A stretch of DNA of 64,000 bases, taken from positions 124,001 to 188,000 of the forward strand of contig JAJFHV010000008.1 of the NCBI GenBank assembly GCA_021775415.1. Reading direction: 5' to 3'. Both the position numbers and the translations under genes were made by a program. The first letter of the stretch is position 1, and each line of letters begins with the position of its first letter. The DNA comes from Hyphomicrobiales bacterium. GTDB lineage: Bacteria; Pseudomonadota; Alphaproteobacteria; Rhizobiales; Rhizobiaceae. The notes under the pieces were generated by a model. That model was not told where the DNA came from, made no database searches, and worked only from the letters and a program-made list of their open reading frames with translations. Positions 1 to 9,036 of the stretch are shown here, piece after piece.

Positions 1-432
1 AAAAATTGCCTGATCACCCAGCACCAATTCGAGATCGTTTTCTCCAGCAGCCTGCAACGCGCCAATTGCATTTGTGAGTGACTGGATATCTGCGTTGTTG
101 AAGTCGCTTGCACCGAAGTCCTCAATGCCTGCTTGGGTAAACTCTTGTGCATCAAATTTGCGTTGGCGAAACACCGTACCGCAGTAGGCGTAGCGACCGC
201 TGCCGTTGCCTTCTTCCAGATGCTTCAGGCAGACGGGGATTGTGAACTCAGGGCGCAGGCACAGATTGCGGCCACCATTTTCACTGGTGATGAATATCCG
301 GCGGCGCAAATCCTCGCCTGCGGTATCCAGAAACGGATCCGCCGGTTGCAGCAAACCAATTTCGGGGAATGTGCAGGACTCTCCTGTGAAGTAGTCCTTC
401 AGACGGACTGCGATGTCGCTAGGACCGGTCAT
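1..432 (-). CDS. hisZ: ATP phosphoribosyltransferase regulatory subunit HisZ, partial (C-terminus outside window)
   Basis: The 144 N-terminal codons are visible and the gene runs off the left edge. Read on the minus strand, the protein begins MTGPSDIAVRLKDYF and contains LQPADPFLDTAGEDLRRR and CLRPEFTIPVC, typical of HisZ, the catalytically dead HisRS paralogue that pairs with short HisG in the first step of histidine synthesis. The ATG at 432 lies 4 bases after the hisS stop, so the two genes form an operon. The order hisS-hisZ (normally followed by hisG) is standard in Hyphomicrobiales. HisZ and HisS share the class II synthetase fold, but here the chain is clearly the HisZ paralogue and not a duplicate HisS. 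The C-terminal half was not seen. Confidence 0.9.
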   Translation of the reverse strand, partial: MTGPSDIAVRLKDYFTGESCTFPEIGLLQPADPFLDTAGEDLRRRIFITSENGGRNLCLRPEFTIPVCLKHLEEGNGSGRYAYCGTVFRQRKFDAQEFTQAGIEDFGASDFNNADIQSLTNAIGALQAAGENDLELVLGDQAIF

Positions 433-436
433 CGGA

Positions 437-2149
437 TTACGCGTCGCCACCGGCCTGCTCGGCGAGCAGTCGTTTTACTTCTGAAACCAGATCACCCGCA
501 TCAATTTCAAACTGACCGGGCCGGGTTTCACGCCATTCTTCATTGGACGCGATTGCATCGGCCTGTTTACGACCTTCGATCAAGTCCTTGATCTGGATTT
601 TACCGTTTGCGCGTTCATCGGAACCCTGAATGACTGCAACCGGACAACCGCGCCGATCGGCATATTTTAGTTGATTGCCGAATTTCTTCCAGTTGCCCTG
701 ATACATTTCGGCGCGAATGCCACCTTCGCGAAGTTGCTGAGTGAACCGCTGATACTCACCCATCGCTTCACCATCCATGACGGTGACAAGCACAGGGGCA
801 ACGCTAACGGAAGCATCCAGTTTGCCTAAATTTTTGAGCGCTGTCATCAGCCGTGAAACGCCGATGGAAAATCCGGTGGCCGGTACAGGCTCACCGCGAA
901 AGCGTGAAACAAGCCCGTCATAACGTCCGCCACCAGCGACGGAACCGAAGACTACCTCCTGGCCCTTTTCATTCACAACCGGAAAGGTCAATTCGCATTC
1001 GTAGACCGGACCGGTGTAGTATTCCAGGCCACGGACGCAGGTCAGATCAAATTTAACTCGATCTTCATTAAAGCCAGCTTGCTGAACCATGCTTAGAAGA
1101 GCTGTTGTTTCGAAAACAGATTTGGTCAGTTTCTTTTCTTCTTCGGAAAGTTCACCACTTTTTTTGTTGGCGCCAATGATTTTGCCACCGTCAAATACCG
1201 GAAAAATTTCAAATGCCATAAGAATATTCATAAGCATAAGAACGGAGTTTATAGAATAATCCTCACCCTCATCTTCTGAATGGTCCAGGCGCTCTTTGTT
1301 CAATGAGTAATCAATGCCCACAAACCCATCACGATCTACGATATCACGTTCTAAGCGTGAAAACTCTTCAACACCTTTGCCTGATGTAAAAGCTGCTTGG
1401 CATGTGATTAACCAACCAAGACCATCCAATTGCAATTTTGAAAGTTTCAAACCTTCCATCCAGTCGCCACTCTCGTCTTGGCGTCCGGAACCTAATAATT
1501 TTGAAACTTCCTCTGAACCCAGTCTGTCGAGCTTATCAAGAGCCCTCAGGACACCTAGTCGTCGGCCACTATTCTCATCGCCCCCAAGGCCGATTGCCTC
1601 CATCACACCGTCCAACACTTTGCGGTTGTTGACACGGACGACGTAGTCACCTCGCTTGATGCCAACAGCTTCCATCACATCTGCCAGCATCATGCACATT
1701 TCAGCATCTGCCTGTACGCCGGGAGCACCTACGGTATCCGCATCAAACTGCATGAACTGACGGAAGCGGCCCGGACCCGGCTTTTCATTGCGGAACACCC
1801 AACCGGCACGATAGGTCCGGTATGGCATTTGTATTTCGTTGAAATTTTCAGCTACATGACGGGCCAGCGGCGCAGTCAAATCATAGCGCAGGCTCATCCA
1901 TTGATCATCATCATCGGTGAGTGAAAACACCCCCTCATTGGGCCGGTCACTGTCCGGCAGGAACTTGCCCAGCGCATCGGTGTACTCAAACATCGGGGTT
2001 TCGACCGGATCAAACCCGTAGCGCTCATAGACTTCCGCAATCTTTGCTATCATCGCTTCGGACGCACGTATATCTTCCGCCGAGCGATCAACAAATCCGC
2101 GCGGCAGGCGGGCTTTCAGTTTCTGCGGCTTTTTCTTTTTGTCGGACAT
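437..2149 (-). CDS. hisS: Histidyl-tRNA synthetase HisS (alphaproteobacterial type, with an apparent extra insertion)
   Basis: Class II synthetase that charges tRNA-His with histidine and ATP. Seen: motif 2 around [14 protein letters not shown], the histidine-binding segment [12 protein letters not shown], motif 3 around GFSIGVSRL, and a C-terminal anticodon-binding domain. I start at ATG 2149 ([18 protein letters not shown], the usual alpha N-terminus), giving 570 residues. An upstream in-frame start at 2203 adds 18 unlikely residues. Alphaproteobacterial HisRS is normally near 500 residues. The excess appears to sit in an acidic/lysine-rich stretch at about residues 279-342, before the histidine-binding motif (see findings). 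The gene is followed by hisZ after 4 bases. The window also holds tRNA-His at 16515-16591. Confidence 0.95.
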   Translation of the reverse strand: MSDKKKKPQKLKARLPRGFVDRSAEDIRASEAMIAKIAEVYERYGFDPVETPMFEYTDALGKFLPDSDRPNEGVFSLTDDDDQWMSLRYDLTAPLARHVAENFNEIQMPYRTYRAGWVFRNEKPGPGRFRQFMQFDADTVGAPGVQADAEMCMMLADVMEAVGIKRGDYVVRVNNRKVLDGVMEAIGLGGDENSGRRLGVLRALDKLDRLGSEEVSKLLGSGRQDESGDWMEGLKLSKLQLDGLGWLITCQAAFTSGKGVEEFSRLERDIVDRDGFVGIDYSLNKERLDHSEDEGEDYSINSVLMLMNILMAFEIFPVFDGGKIIGANKKSGELSEEEKKLTKSVFETTALLSMVQQAGFNEDRVKFDLTCVRGLEYYTGPVYECELTFPVVNEKGQEVVFGSVAGGGRYDGLVSRFRGEPVPATGFSIGVSRLMTALKNLGKLDASVSVAPVLVTVMDGEAMGEYQRFTQQLREGGIRAEMYQGNWKKFGNQLKYADRRGCPVAVIQGSDERANGKIQIKDLIEGRKQADAIASNEEWRETRPGQFEIDAGDLVSEVKRLLAEQAGGDA

Positions 2150-2271
2150 TTTTCTATCTGCTTCGTTACTTTGACTTATGGGCAAACCGGCAGCATGAAG
2201 CAAGCCGGTAACTGGATCATCGGCTTGATCTGGAACACAACTTCTTGCGGATTTTTTGCAATAAGAATTCT

Positions 2272-2293
2272 ATTCCGGATCAAGTGCCGGAAT
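2272..2293 (-). terminator. Hairpin downstream of tag, possible terminator
   Basis: A perfect 7-bp inverted repeat, ATTCCGG and CCGGAAT, encloses an 8-base loop about 95 bases after the tag stop and 120 bases before the hisS start. No T-run follows immediately on the minus strand, so it is not a textbook intrinsic terminator. The rest of 2150-2388 shows nothing else I can name and should hold the hisS promoter. Confidence 0.3.
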
Positions 2294-2388
2294 GTCGATG
2301 GCCATCTGTGTGACGCAAAACTGTTTTGCAAACGAAATTCATGGGCGTGTCATAGGGTCAATTACAAAAAACAGCAAGTCCGGGAGTG

Positions 2389-3024
2389 TTACGGCCGCTT
2401 AAACTTGTTGCGCTCCGCTTCTATCGTATCGCGGCAAAAACACGTGTCGATATGATCGTTGACCAGACCCATTGCCTGCATGAATGCATAGGCGGTTGTC
2501 GGGCCAACAAATGACCAGCCGCGCTTTTTCAAATCCTTGGAAAGGGCGACGGATTCTGGCGAGGTTGTTTGTTTCATCAACCACTCATGGGTTACTCCAT
2601 CGGGCCTTGCTCCCTTTGCAGGTTCAAACGACCAAAAATAACGCGCAAGCGATCCCTGTTCTTTAATCAGATCAAGTGCGCGGTTTGCATTGTTGATTGT
2701 GGAAGCAATTTTACCGCGATGACGAATGATGCCGGCATCCTGCAGCAACCGCTCGATATCCGGGTCACCCATCCGGGCAACTTTACCAATTTCAAAATTC
2801 TTGAAGGCTTTCCTGAAATTTTCGCGCTTCCGCAAAATTGTTAGCCAGGACAGGCCAGCCTGAAATCCTTCCAGACAAATTTTTTCAAACAGCTGATTGT
2901 CGTCACCCACTGGCACACCCCACTCGGAATCATGGTAGTGCAGATACAGCGCGTCCATACCCGGCCACCGGCATCGATGCTTTCCATCCACATTACCTGC
3001 ACCTGCGCCTGTTTCATCTGTCAT
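2389..3024 (-). CDS. tag: DNA-3-methyladenine glycosylase I
   Basis: Base-excision repair enzyme that removes 3-methyladenine from alkylated DNA. The 211-residue chain matches Tag across its length. Near the N-terminus there is a CRWPGMDALYLHYHDSEWG segment carrying the zinc Cys and His region. The core holds LFEKICLEGFQAGLSW and the helix-hairpin-helix part, and the C-terminus NDHIDTCFC supplies the second His and Cys of the zinc site. Length agrees with the family (about 190-210). It starts at ATG 3024 and is transcribed in the same direction as hisS, about 240 bases upstream, so co-transcription is uncertain. Nothing unusual was seen. Confidence 0.95.
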   Translation of the reverse strand: MTDETGAGAGNVDGKHRCRWPGMDALYLHYHDSEWGVPVGDDNQLFEKICLEGFQAGLSWLTILRKRENFRKAFKNFEIGKVARMGDPDIERLLQDAGIIRHRGKIASTINNANRALDLIKEQGSLARYFWSFEPAKGARPDGVTHEWLMKQTTSPESVALSKDLKKRGWSFVGPTTAYAFMQAMGLVNDHIDTCFCRDTIEAERNKFKRP

Positions 3025-3163
3025 AATTCACCCAGTTATCAAATTTCGGAAAAACACACCGTAATGCCAACCTCATGCCAGTCAATGTCAGCATAAGAGA
3101 GTTTTTTCTTGATTGTATTGAATTAGCGAATAGTTTGGCACCATCGAACAATACGGTTGGTCA

Positions 3164-3928
3164 ATGATTCACTACATCTCAGCTTGTCTTCAGGCGAAAT
3201 ACCATTTTCGCAGCCACGGTAGGACGATGTTAGCGTGCCTGCTGTCAGCTGCTGTTCTTATAGCTGGCTGGACTGGCTCAGCATCGGCAGCAAGTGATAT
3301 TGAACTGGTGCGCGGTTTCAATCTGACAGTCTTTGGTGCCGAATATTCGCCATTGGGCATCCAGTCGCGTTATGTCCGCAAGTTCCGTGGAACCGTGAAG
3401 TTCAAGGTTCACAATCTTTCGAGCAAAAACCGCAATTCCCAGGCTCGCAGGTTCATTCAGGGATTGAGCGGCAAGATTCGCGGTTTGAAAACCCAGATTG
3501 TGGGTGGTTCCGGATCAGCCAATTTCAACGTCTATGTGGTGGACCGTGCGGATTACAAAGATACCGTGCGCAGCAAGGTTTACCGTCGCGCCAATGCGCA
3601 GGTGCCGGGCAAGTGCCTGGTGCGCTCGGTGTTTTCCCGCAACGGCATTGTTCGCTCAGATGCGGTAATTGTATCGGACGAAGGTGAAGCACTTTTCAAA
3701 CGATGCCTGGCCGAGGAAATCCTGCAGGGGCTTGGCCCGCTCAACGAGCATACGAGTTTGCGCCAAAGCATGTTCAATGACCGTACAAAGCACACAAACT
3801 TCACCAAATTCGACCGGTATATCCTGAACATGCTGTACGACAAGCGTATTCAAAATGGTGCGTCACCAAAAACGGTCAATGCGGTATTGCCTGCAGTTTT
3901 GCGCGATGTACGTCGGCACCTGAACTAA
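3164..3928 (+). CDS. Secreted DUF2927 family protein
   Basis: A 254-residue protein with an N-terminal signal sequence: after a polar start, a hydrophobic run LACLLSAAVLIAGW is followed by a likely signal peptidase site at ASA. The mature part is a DUF2927 domain, with the family traits KFRGTVKFKV, a conserved Cys pair (GKCLVRSVF and KRCLAEEILQGLGPLNE) and an FDRYILNMLYDKRIQNG block near the end. The function of DUF2927 is unknown; it is common in alphaproteobacteria and resembles predicted metal-dependent peptidase-like secreted proteins. An alternative start at ATG 3227 (MLACLLSA) would give a tighter signal peptide. It precedes two L,D-transpeptidase genes on the same strand, which hints at an envelope role (inference). 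Confidence 0.85.
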   Translation: MIHYISACLQAKYHFRSHGRTMLACLLSAAVLIAGWTGSASAASDIELVRGFNLTVFGAEYSPLGIQSRYVRKFRGTVKFKVHNLSSKNRNSQARRFIQGLSGKIRGLKTQIVGGSGSANFNVYVVDRADYKDTVRSKVYRRANAQVPGKCLVRSVFSRNGIVRSDAVIVSDEGEALFKRCLAEEILQGLGPLNEHTSLRQSMFNDRTKHTNFTKFDRYILNMLYDKRIQNGASPKTVNAVLPAVLRDVRRHLN

Positions 3929-4117
3929 ATTCTGATTAGGATTGTGTTAACGCTTTCACTGAAAGCTTTATTTACCAAGAAAACATCAAGTTTTAGCTTT
4001 TGCGTTCAGATTCATAATTCGCTCTCAAAGATGAAGCAGAATTGGTCACAGATAAAAGTGGAGTTGCTGACAGGCGCTTCGCACTTTTCCAGTTAGACGA
4101 TTAGTTGAGAGTACGTC

Positions 4118-5014
4118 ATGAATACCAAAGCCCTTTTGCTGCTTGTCGCAGCCCTAATAATTTATCCAGTTCAACCGGTTGAAGCAGGTGACCGGTATTC
4201 CACACCACCTCCAACCACCCTTTCACCCGATCTCAGCTCTCCCTGGTTACTTCAACTGGGAGATGCTCCAAACACCCGCAAAACCAGCGCCCCAGCTATC
4301 GAGCAACGCAACACATTCGGTAATCATGCGGTTAAACGTCGGAAAACCTGGAAAGTTCCAACTTTTAGCGGGTTTAAGCCTGATCCCAACGCGACCGGCA
4401 TTTTTCGTGTATTTGCCAAGCCCGCAAACAACCGTCGTTCCGGCACAACCGGTGTGAATGCACCGAAAAAACAGCCGTTAATCCGCGCCAAGAAGAAACC
4501 GCAAATTGCATACGCCAGCCAACCGGCACGCAAACCAGAGCCGGCCAGAAAACAGCTTGATCCAAAGTTCTTGCCGCAAACGATCACCTATCAAACCAAC
4601 CAACCAACCGGAACTGTGATCGTCGACACAAACTCCAGGTTTCTCTATCTCGTAACAGGCGATTCGACGGCAAGACGTTACGGTGTTGGTGTTGGCAAAC
4701 AGGGATTCGAGTGGTCGGGCACCCACAAGGTTACCCGAAAAGCGGAATGGCCAGATTGGCGACCGCCAGCAGAGATGATCAAGCGGGAACGCGCCAAAGG
4801 CCGCGAACTCCCGGTTCACATGGGAGGCGGTCCCAAAAACCCATTAGGTGCACGTGCGCTCTATATCGGCGACACACTTTACCGAATCCATGGGACAAAC
4901 GCACCATGGACCATTGGTGAAGCGGTGTCCTCAGGCTGCATTCGCATGCGCAATGAGGATGTGATGGATCTATACGAACGGGTCCGGATGGGTGCAAAAG
5001 TCGTCGTTTCTTGA
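4118..5014 (+). CDS. L,D-transpeptidase (YkuD domain), first of a tandem pair
   Basis: Periplasmic enzyme that makes 3-3 cross-links in peptidoglycan or joins proteins to it. The 298-residue chain has a short N-terminal signal sequence (LLLLVAALIIYPV), then a Pro/Lys/Arg-rich low-complexity linker up to about residue 150, then a YkuD domain at about 163-298. The active-site stretch is IHGTNAPWTIG followed by SSGCIRM, with the catalytic Cys near residue 274. ATG 4118 follows a GAGAG ribosome site. The domain is closely related to that of the next gene, so the pair looks like an old tandem duplication. Such enzymes are numerous in polar-growing Hyphomicrobiales, which rely heavily on 3-3 cross-links. 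Confidence 0.93.
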   Translation: MNTKALLLLVAALIIYPVQPVEAGDRYSTPPPTTLSPDLSSPWLLQLGDAPNTRKTSAPAIEQRNTFGNHAVKRRKTWKVPTFSGFKPDPNATGIFRVFAKPANNRRSGTTGVNAPKKQPLIRAKKKPQIAYASQPARKPEPARKQLDPKFLPQTITYQTNQPTGTVIVDTNSRFLYLVTGDSTARRYGVGVGKQGFEWSGTHKVTRKAEWPDWRPPAEMIKRERAKGRELPVHMGGGPKNPLGARALYIGDTLYRIHGTNAPWTIGEAVSSGCIRMRNEDVMDLYERVRMGAKVVVS

Positions 5015-5024
5015 CGTTACGTCA
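5012..5024. promoter_or_regulatory. 13-bp perfect palindrome over the stop codon of the first L,D-transpeptidase
   Basis: The sequence TGACGTTACGTCA has two perfect 6-base arms around one T and includes the TGA stop of the upstream gene. It lies about 210 bases before the second L,D-transpeptidase. A near copy, TAACGTTACGTCA, occurs at 57690-57702 upstream of mscL. It could be an operator for the second gene, but this is inference from symmetry only. Confidence 0.3.
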
Positions 5025-5234
5025 CCAAAACCACATAGAATCACCATAATTAACCAGAACTTCCGGAATGAGAATCACCTCTCAGCCCGGCAATTCTGCA
5101 TGGGCAAATTCGCAACACTTCCCAGAAATAGCGGATTTGTGATTGTGAAAGGCTTGAATTTCCTCGAAACCCTACATAATGTCCGCGCAGGTTAAGGGGT
5201 GATAACGAAACCAAATATTTGACGGACTGGGAAC

Positions 5235-5942
5235 ATGATTTTTCGAATTGCGGCTATTTTAGTTCTTTTGGGTGGCGTCTCATTTGCCGCCAGCCTTACA
5301 ACCACAAATACAGCTCAGGCTGCGATGGAGCGCGTTTACGACTTCACCGAAATGCGCTGGAAAATGGTTGACCCCAATCGTCGCAAATATTCACGCAAGA
5401 AACCTCCGGCGAAATTCAACAAGAAAAACGTCAATATCAATACGTCCCTGGCACCGGGTACCGTGGTGATCCATACGGATGAAAAGTTTCTTTATTACAT
5501 TACAAGCGACAAAAAGGCTGTCCGATACGGCGTTGGCGTGGGTCGTGAAGGATTTACCTGGAACGGTACGGTAAAAATCAAACGTAAAGTTGAATGGCCA
5601 ACGTGGACACCACCGCCAGAAATGCGCGCACGCGAAAAGGCTGAAGGGCGTATTCTACCTATTAGCATGAAAGGTGGAATTGATAATCCGCTCGGCGCGC
5701 GCGCTTTGTACCTTTATCAGGGCGGCCGTGACACCATGTACCGGATACACGGGACTAACCAGCCCTGGTCAATCGGATTGAACCTTTCTTCTGGCTGCAT
5801 CCGCATGATGAACCAGGATGTGGAAGACCTTTATGAGCGCGTAAACCTTGGTACAAAGGTCGTGGTTGTGGGCCCGGGTCAAGATGCTACAAAATATCTT
5901 CGCGAAAACAAAAATCCATTTTCCGTCCTATTTGGCGGCTAA
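5235..5942 (+). CDS. L,D-transpeptidase (YkuD domain), second of the tandem pair
   Basis: A 235-residue periplasmic YkuD-family transpeptidase. It has a signal sequence ([19 protein letters not shown]) and a shorter linker than its neighbour, then a YkuD domain at about residues 75-215 with [12 protein letters not shown] and SSGCIRM; the catalytic Cys is near residue 188. A short tail ends in NPFSVLFGG. The 220-base gap before it contains no other gene and probably carries its own promoter. A strong terminator at 5961-5995 closes the unit. Compared with the first copy, the linker is lysine-rich but lacks the long Pro/Arg tract, so the two may act at different distances from the membrane (inference). 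Confidence 0.93.
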   Translation: MIFRIAAILVLLGGVSFAASLTTTNTAQAAMERVYDFTEMRWKMVDPNRRKYSRKKPPAKFNKKNVNINTSLAPGTVVIHTDEKFLYYITSDKKAVRYGVGVGREGFTWNGTVKIKRKVEWPTWTPPPEMRAREKAEGRILPISMKGGIDNPLGARALYLYQGGRDTMYRIHGTNQPWSIGLNLSSGCIRMMNQDVEDLYERVNLGTKVVVVGPGQDATKYLRENKNPFSVLFGG

Positions 5943-5960
5943 ATACACAATTCTCCGTTC

Positions 5961-5995
5961 AAAAAACCCGCCTCCGGCTGAGGCGGGTTTTTTTT
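5961..5995 (+). terminator. Rho-independent terminator after the L,D-transpeptidase pair
   Basis: AAACCCGCCTC and GAGGCGGGTTT pair around a 5-base loop, followed by an uninterrupted run of eight T. This is a textbook intrinsic terminator 19 bases after the stop codon. The A-run on the left could also let it work on the minus strand. Confidence 0.92.
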
Positions 5996-6122
5996 GGCGA
6001 GAATTTTAGTGGGATTGGCCAAAGGCTTTATATATTTTGCAATTGAATGCGTTTAAAATCCAATCCAACTGAAATCCCGCCGCCAGATCGTTTCCAAATC
6101 CGCATGCAATTGAAAGACATGT

Positions 6123-6908
6123 ATGAGTTCTCCCCCCAACGTCGCTGTTTTTGTTACCTGCCTGGTTGACCTGTTCAGGCCGAGTGTAGGATTTGCTACC
6201 GTTAAATTGCTGGAAGACGCGGGATGTAGCGTTCACGTACCGATCGCACAAACCTGCTGCGGGCAGCCGGCATGGAATTCCGGCGACCGTAAAGACACCA
6301 GGGAAATTGCCGAGGCGGTCATTAATGCATTTGAATCATTTGACTATGTTGTAGCGCCTTCAGGCTCTTGTGCCGGCATGTTGAAAAAACATTATCCCGA
6401 AGTTTTTGCCGGAGATGAGGAATGGCAGGGCCGTGTAACCGCCTTTGCAGCGAAGGTTTATGAACTAACGGAGTTCCTGGCCGATGTGATGAAGATCATC
6501 AAATTCGATTATGCTGTGAAAGCAGATGTTACTTATCATGATGCCTGTGCAGGATTGAGAGAACTCGGCATTTCCCGCCAACCCCGGGCACTTCTTGACG
6601 CTCTTATTGGAATCAAAAGGACAGAGTTGAAGGACTGCGAAACCTGTTGTGGGTTTGGCGGTACATTTTCGGTCAAATATTCAGAAATTTCAAACTCCAT
6701 CGTTTCGACAAAGGTCGAAAATATAAATGCGAGCAGCGCCAAAATGCTGCTTTCCGGTGATCTTGGCTGTCTTCTCAACATGGCCGGGAAACTCGGGCGT
6801 GATGGCAGTACAGTTGAAGTTCGACATGTCGCGGAAGTTCTCGCCGGGATGATAGATAGCCCACCGATTGGCGATCGAAAACAGCCGCGCAGGGACAAGA
6901 TCAGCTGA
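6123..6908 (+). CDS. lutA: LutA, Fe-S subunit of L-lactate oxidation complex
   Basis: First gene of lutABC, whose products together oxidise L-lactate to pyruvate in an Fe-S dependent way. The 261-residue protein carries two CCG-type cysteine-rich modules: QTCCGQPAW in the first half and CETCCGFGG in the second, plus PSGSCAGM and YHDACAG. These match LutA/LldE (about 240-260 residues). ATG 6123 is chosen because translation from there gives the normal SSPPNVAVFVTCLVD beginning. Its TGA overlaps the lutB ATG by one base, indicating translational coupling. No lactate permease and no LutR-type regulator lies next to it. Confidence 0.93.
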   Translation: MSSPPNVAVFVTCLVDLFRPSVGFATVKLLEDAGCSVHVPIAQTCCGQPAWNSGDRKDTREIAEAVINAFESFDYVVAPSGSCAGMLKKHYPEVFAGDEEWQGRVTAFAAKVYELTEFLADVMKIIKFDYAVKADVTYHDACAGLRELGISRQPRALLDALIGIKRTELKDCETCCGFGGTFSVKYSEISNSIVSTKVENINASSAKMLLSGDLGCLLNMAGKLGRDGSTVEVRHVAEVLAGMIDSPPIGDRKQPRRDKIS

Positions 6909-8338
6909 TGGAAATCAGGTCGCACAAATTTCGGCAGAATGCGGCAGACGCACTCGCCAATGAACAATTGCAAAACGCATTGGCACATGTGCGTTCGAAA
7001 TTTATCCAAAAGCGGGCAAAGGCGGTCAATAATCTCAAGGCATTTGACACCTTGCGAGACAATGCGACGGCCATCAAAAACCACACCCTTGAAAATCTGG
7101 ATGTCTATCTTGAAATTTTTGAGGAAAAGGTCATCGCTCAGGGTGGGCAGGTCCATTGGGCAGCAACTGCGCAGGAAGCGCGTGGACAGGTATTGGACAT
7201 ATGCAGACGCGTGCCCGCCAAAACCGTTACCAAGGGCAAATCAATGATTTCCGAGGAAATCGAGCTCAATGAATTTCTGGAGCAGAATGACATTACGCCC
7301 GTTGAAACGGACCTTGGTGAATACATCATTCAATTGCGCGGCGAACATCCAAGCCACATTATAGCACCAGCGGTTCACGTTAACATGGATCAGGTGCGTG
7401 ATGATTTTAGAAAACACCACACCCATCTGCCGGAAGACCGGGTGCTTGAAGAACCAAAGTCACTCCTTCTGGAAGCACGGGGTATTTTGCGGGAACGCTT
7501 CCTTAAAGCAGATGTTGGCATAACCGGCGCCAATTTTCTGGTGGCGGAGACCGGCACATCGGTAATTGTTACCAATGAGGGAAATGGTGATCTTACACAA
7601 ACCCTTCCCCGGGTGCACATTGTGCTGGCATCACTTGAGAAAGTGGTTCCGACGCTGGAAGACATGAGTCAAATCCTGCGAGTGCTGGCCCGCTCGGCTA
7701 CAGGTCAGGAAATGTCGGTCTATACGACACTTTCAAGCGGGCCCAAGCGTCCCGATGATGTTGATGGTCCGGAAGAATTTCATGTCATCCTGCTCGACAA
7801 TGGCCGCTCCTCAATGCTTGGAACCGAGTTTCAGGACATGCTGCGTTGTATTCGATGTGGTGCATGCATGAATCACTGTCCGGTCTACCATGCGGTCGGC
7901 GGGCATGCCTACGGCTGGGTTTATCCAGGGCCGATGGGGGCAGTGTTGTCTCCAAGCCTTGCCGGTGTCGACAAGACCGGACATTTGCCAAATGCGTCTA
8001 CCTTCTGCGGGCGGTGTGAATCGGTTTGCCCCATGCACATTCCGCTGCCCAAGATGATGCGGCATTGGCGGGAGCGGGAGTTTGAACAGCATCTTTCACC
8101 GCCAAGCAACCGGCGGAACCTGAAGCTGTGGGCATGGTTTGCAGTGCGGCCCGGGTGGTACCGATTAATGACCCGATTTTCACATCTTGGGCTTAGAATT
8201 CTAAGCGGCTGGTCCGGGAGCATTCGATGGCTTCCTTTTGCGCGCGGCTGGACACGGCATCGAAATATGCCGGGACCAGAGCGACAAACGTTCATGCAGG
8301 CCTGGCAACGGCACTTGGTCGAGAGGCGAAAATCGTGA
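6908..8338 (+). CDS. lutB: LutB, Fe-S/LUD domain subunit of L-lactate oxidation complex
   Basis: A 476-residue cytoplasmic protein, the usual LutB length. The N-terminal two thirds form the LUD domain (for example SMISEEIELNEFLE and GITGANFLVAETGT). It is followed by two 4Fe-4S motifs, CIRCGACMNHCPVYH at about residue 313 and CGRCESVCPMHIPLP at about 366, and a C-terminal tail. It starts on the ATG that overlaps the lutA stop (TGATG), and its own stop overlaps the GTG start of lutC. The three-gene order is the classic lutABC. Confidence 0.95.
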   Translation: MEIRSHKFRQNAADALANEQLQNALAHVRSKFIQKRAKAVNNLKAFDTLRDNATAIKNHTLENLDVYLEIFEEKVIAQGGQVHWAATAQEARGQVLDICRRVPAKTVTKGKSMISEEIELNEFLEQNDITPVETDLGEYIIQLRGEHPSHIIAPAVHVNMDQVRDDFRKHHTHLPEDRVLEEPKSLLLEARGILRERFLKADVGITGANFLVAETGTSVIVTNEGNGDLTQTLPRVHIVLASLEKVVPTLEDMSQILRVLARSATGQEMSVYTTLSSGPKRPDDVDGPEEFHVILLDNGRSSMLGTEFQDMLRCIRCGACMNHCPVYHAVGGHAYGWVYPGPMGAVLSPSLAGVDKTGHLPNASTFCGRCESVCPMHIPLPKMMRHWREREFEQHLSPPSNRRNLKLWAWFAVRPGWYRLMTRFSHLGLRILSGWSGSIRWLPFARGWTRHRNMPGPERQTFMQAWQRHLVERRKS

Positions 8339-9003
8339 GCACGCGGAGTGAAATCCTCAAAAAAATTCGAGGTGCCGTCGGGGGTCCGGACGAAAAGAAC
8401 GTGCGCCGGGTTTCGGTAGAACAGCACATCAAGCGCCATCCCGCTGGAACACTTCCCTCGAAAATTTCGAGTAAGGCCGGCGCTATCAAACTCTTTATCA
8501 AGAGGGCGAAGTCAGCGGACGCCACCGTAGAGCAATGCGGCACAGCTAATGTTGCTGAACAGGTTGCAAGCTTCTTGCGCGAACACAATTTACCGGCGAC
8601 TTGCCGGACGGGCACAGACTACAAGCTCAAGCGACTTGTCTCCAGCAAGGCCAATCTCCTGGAGTTGTCAGAAGGTCCAAGCGATGGAAATGACATTACC
8701 GCTATAAGCTGTGCGCTAGGGGGAGCAGCAGAGACTGGAACCCTGATACTCGTTTCCGGGCCTGAAAATCCAACGACATTGAATTTCCTGCCAGAGAATC
8801 ACATTGTTATCCTTCATGAAAAGGATATCGTTCCTCATCAGGAGGATTTATGGAAAAAAATCCGCAAGAAATACGGAAGTGGAGAGATGCCGCGCACGGT
8901 TAACATGATCACTGGCCCTTCCCGTTCTGCCGATATTGAACAAACCCTTATTCTTGGGGCCCACGGCCCGCTTCGACTTCACATCATCATCGTCAAGGGT
9001 TGA
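8335..9003 (+). CDS. lutC: LutC, LUD domain subunit of L-lactate oxidation complex
   Basis: LUD-domain protein of the L-lactate oxidation complex. The open frame reaches back to 8227, but the GTG at 8335 forms the GTGA overlap with the lutB stop and begins STRSEILKKIRGAVGG, the expected LutC N-terminus, giving 222 residues. The C-terminal LUD core is visible in GGAAETGTLILVSGPENP and PRTVNMITGPSRSADIEQTL, which is diagnostic of LutC/YkgG. rsmE follows after 33 bases and may be read through, although the functions are unrelated. Confidence 0.92.
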   Translation: MSTRSEILKKIRGAVGGPDEKNVRRVSVEQHIKRHPAGTLPSKISSKAGAIKLFIKRAKSADATVEQCGTANVAEQVASFLREHNLPATCRTGTDYKLKRLVSSKANLLELSEGPSDGNDITAISCALGGAAETGTLILVSGPENPTTLNFLPENHIVILHEKDIVPHQEDLWKKIRKKYGSGEMPRTVNMITGPSRSADIEQTLILGAHGPLRLHIIIVKG

Positions 9004-9036
9004 GCACGGTGATGCGATCTGTGAATTGATAACCTC

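Noticed and set aside
133-591. Open frame of 152 codons on the plus strand at the left edge
   Set aside because: It lies antisense over the hisZ start and hisS end, and its translation resembles nothing; the minus strand carries clear HisZ and HisS.
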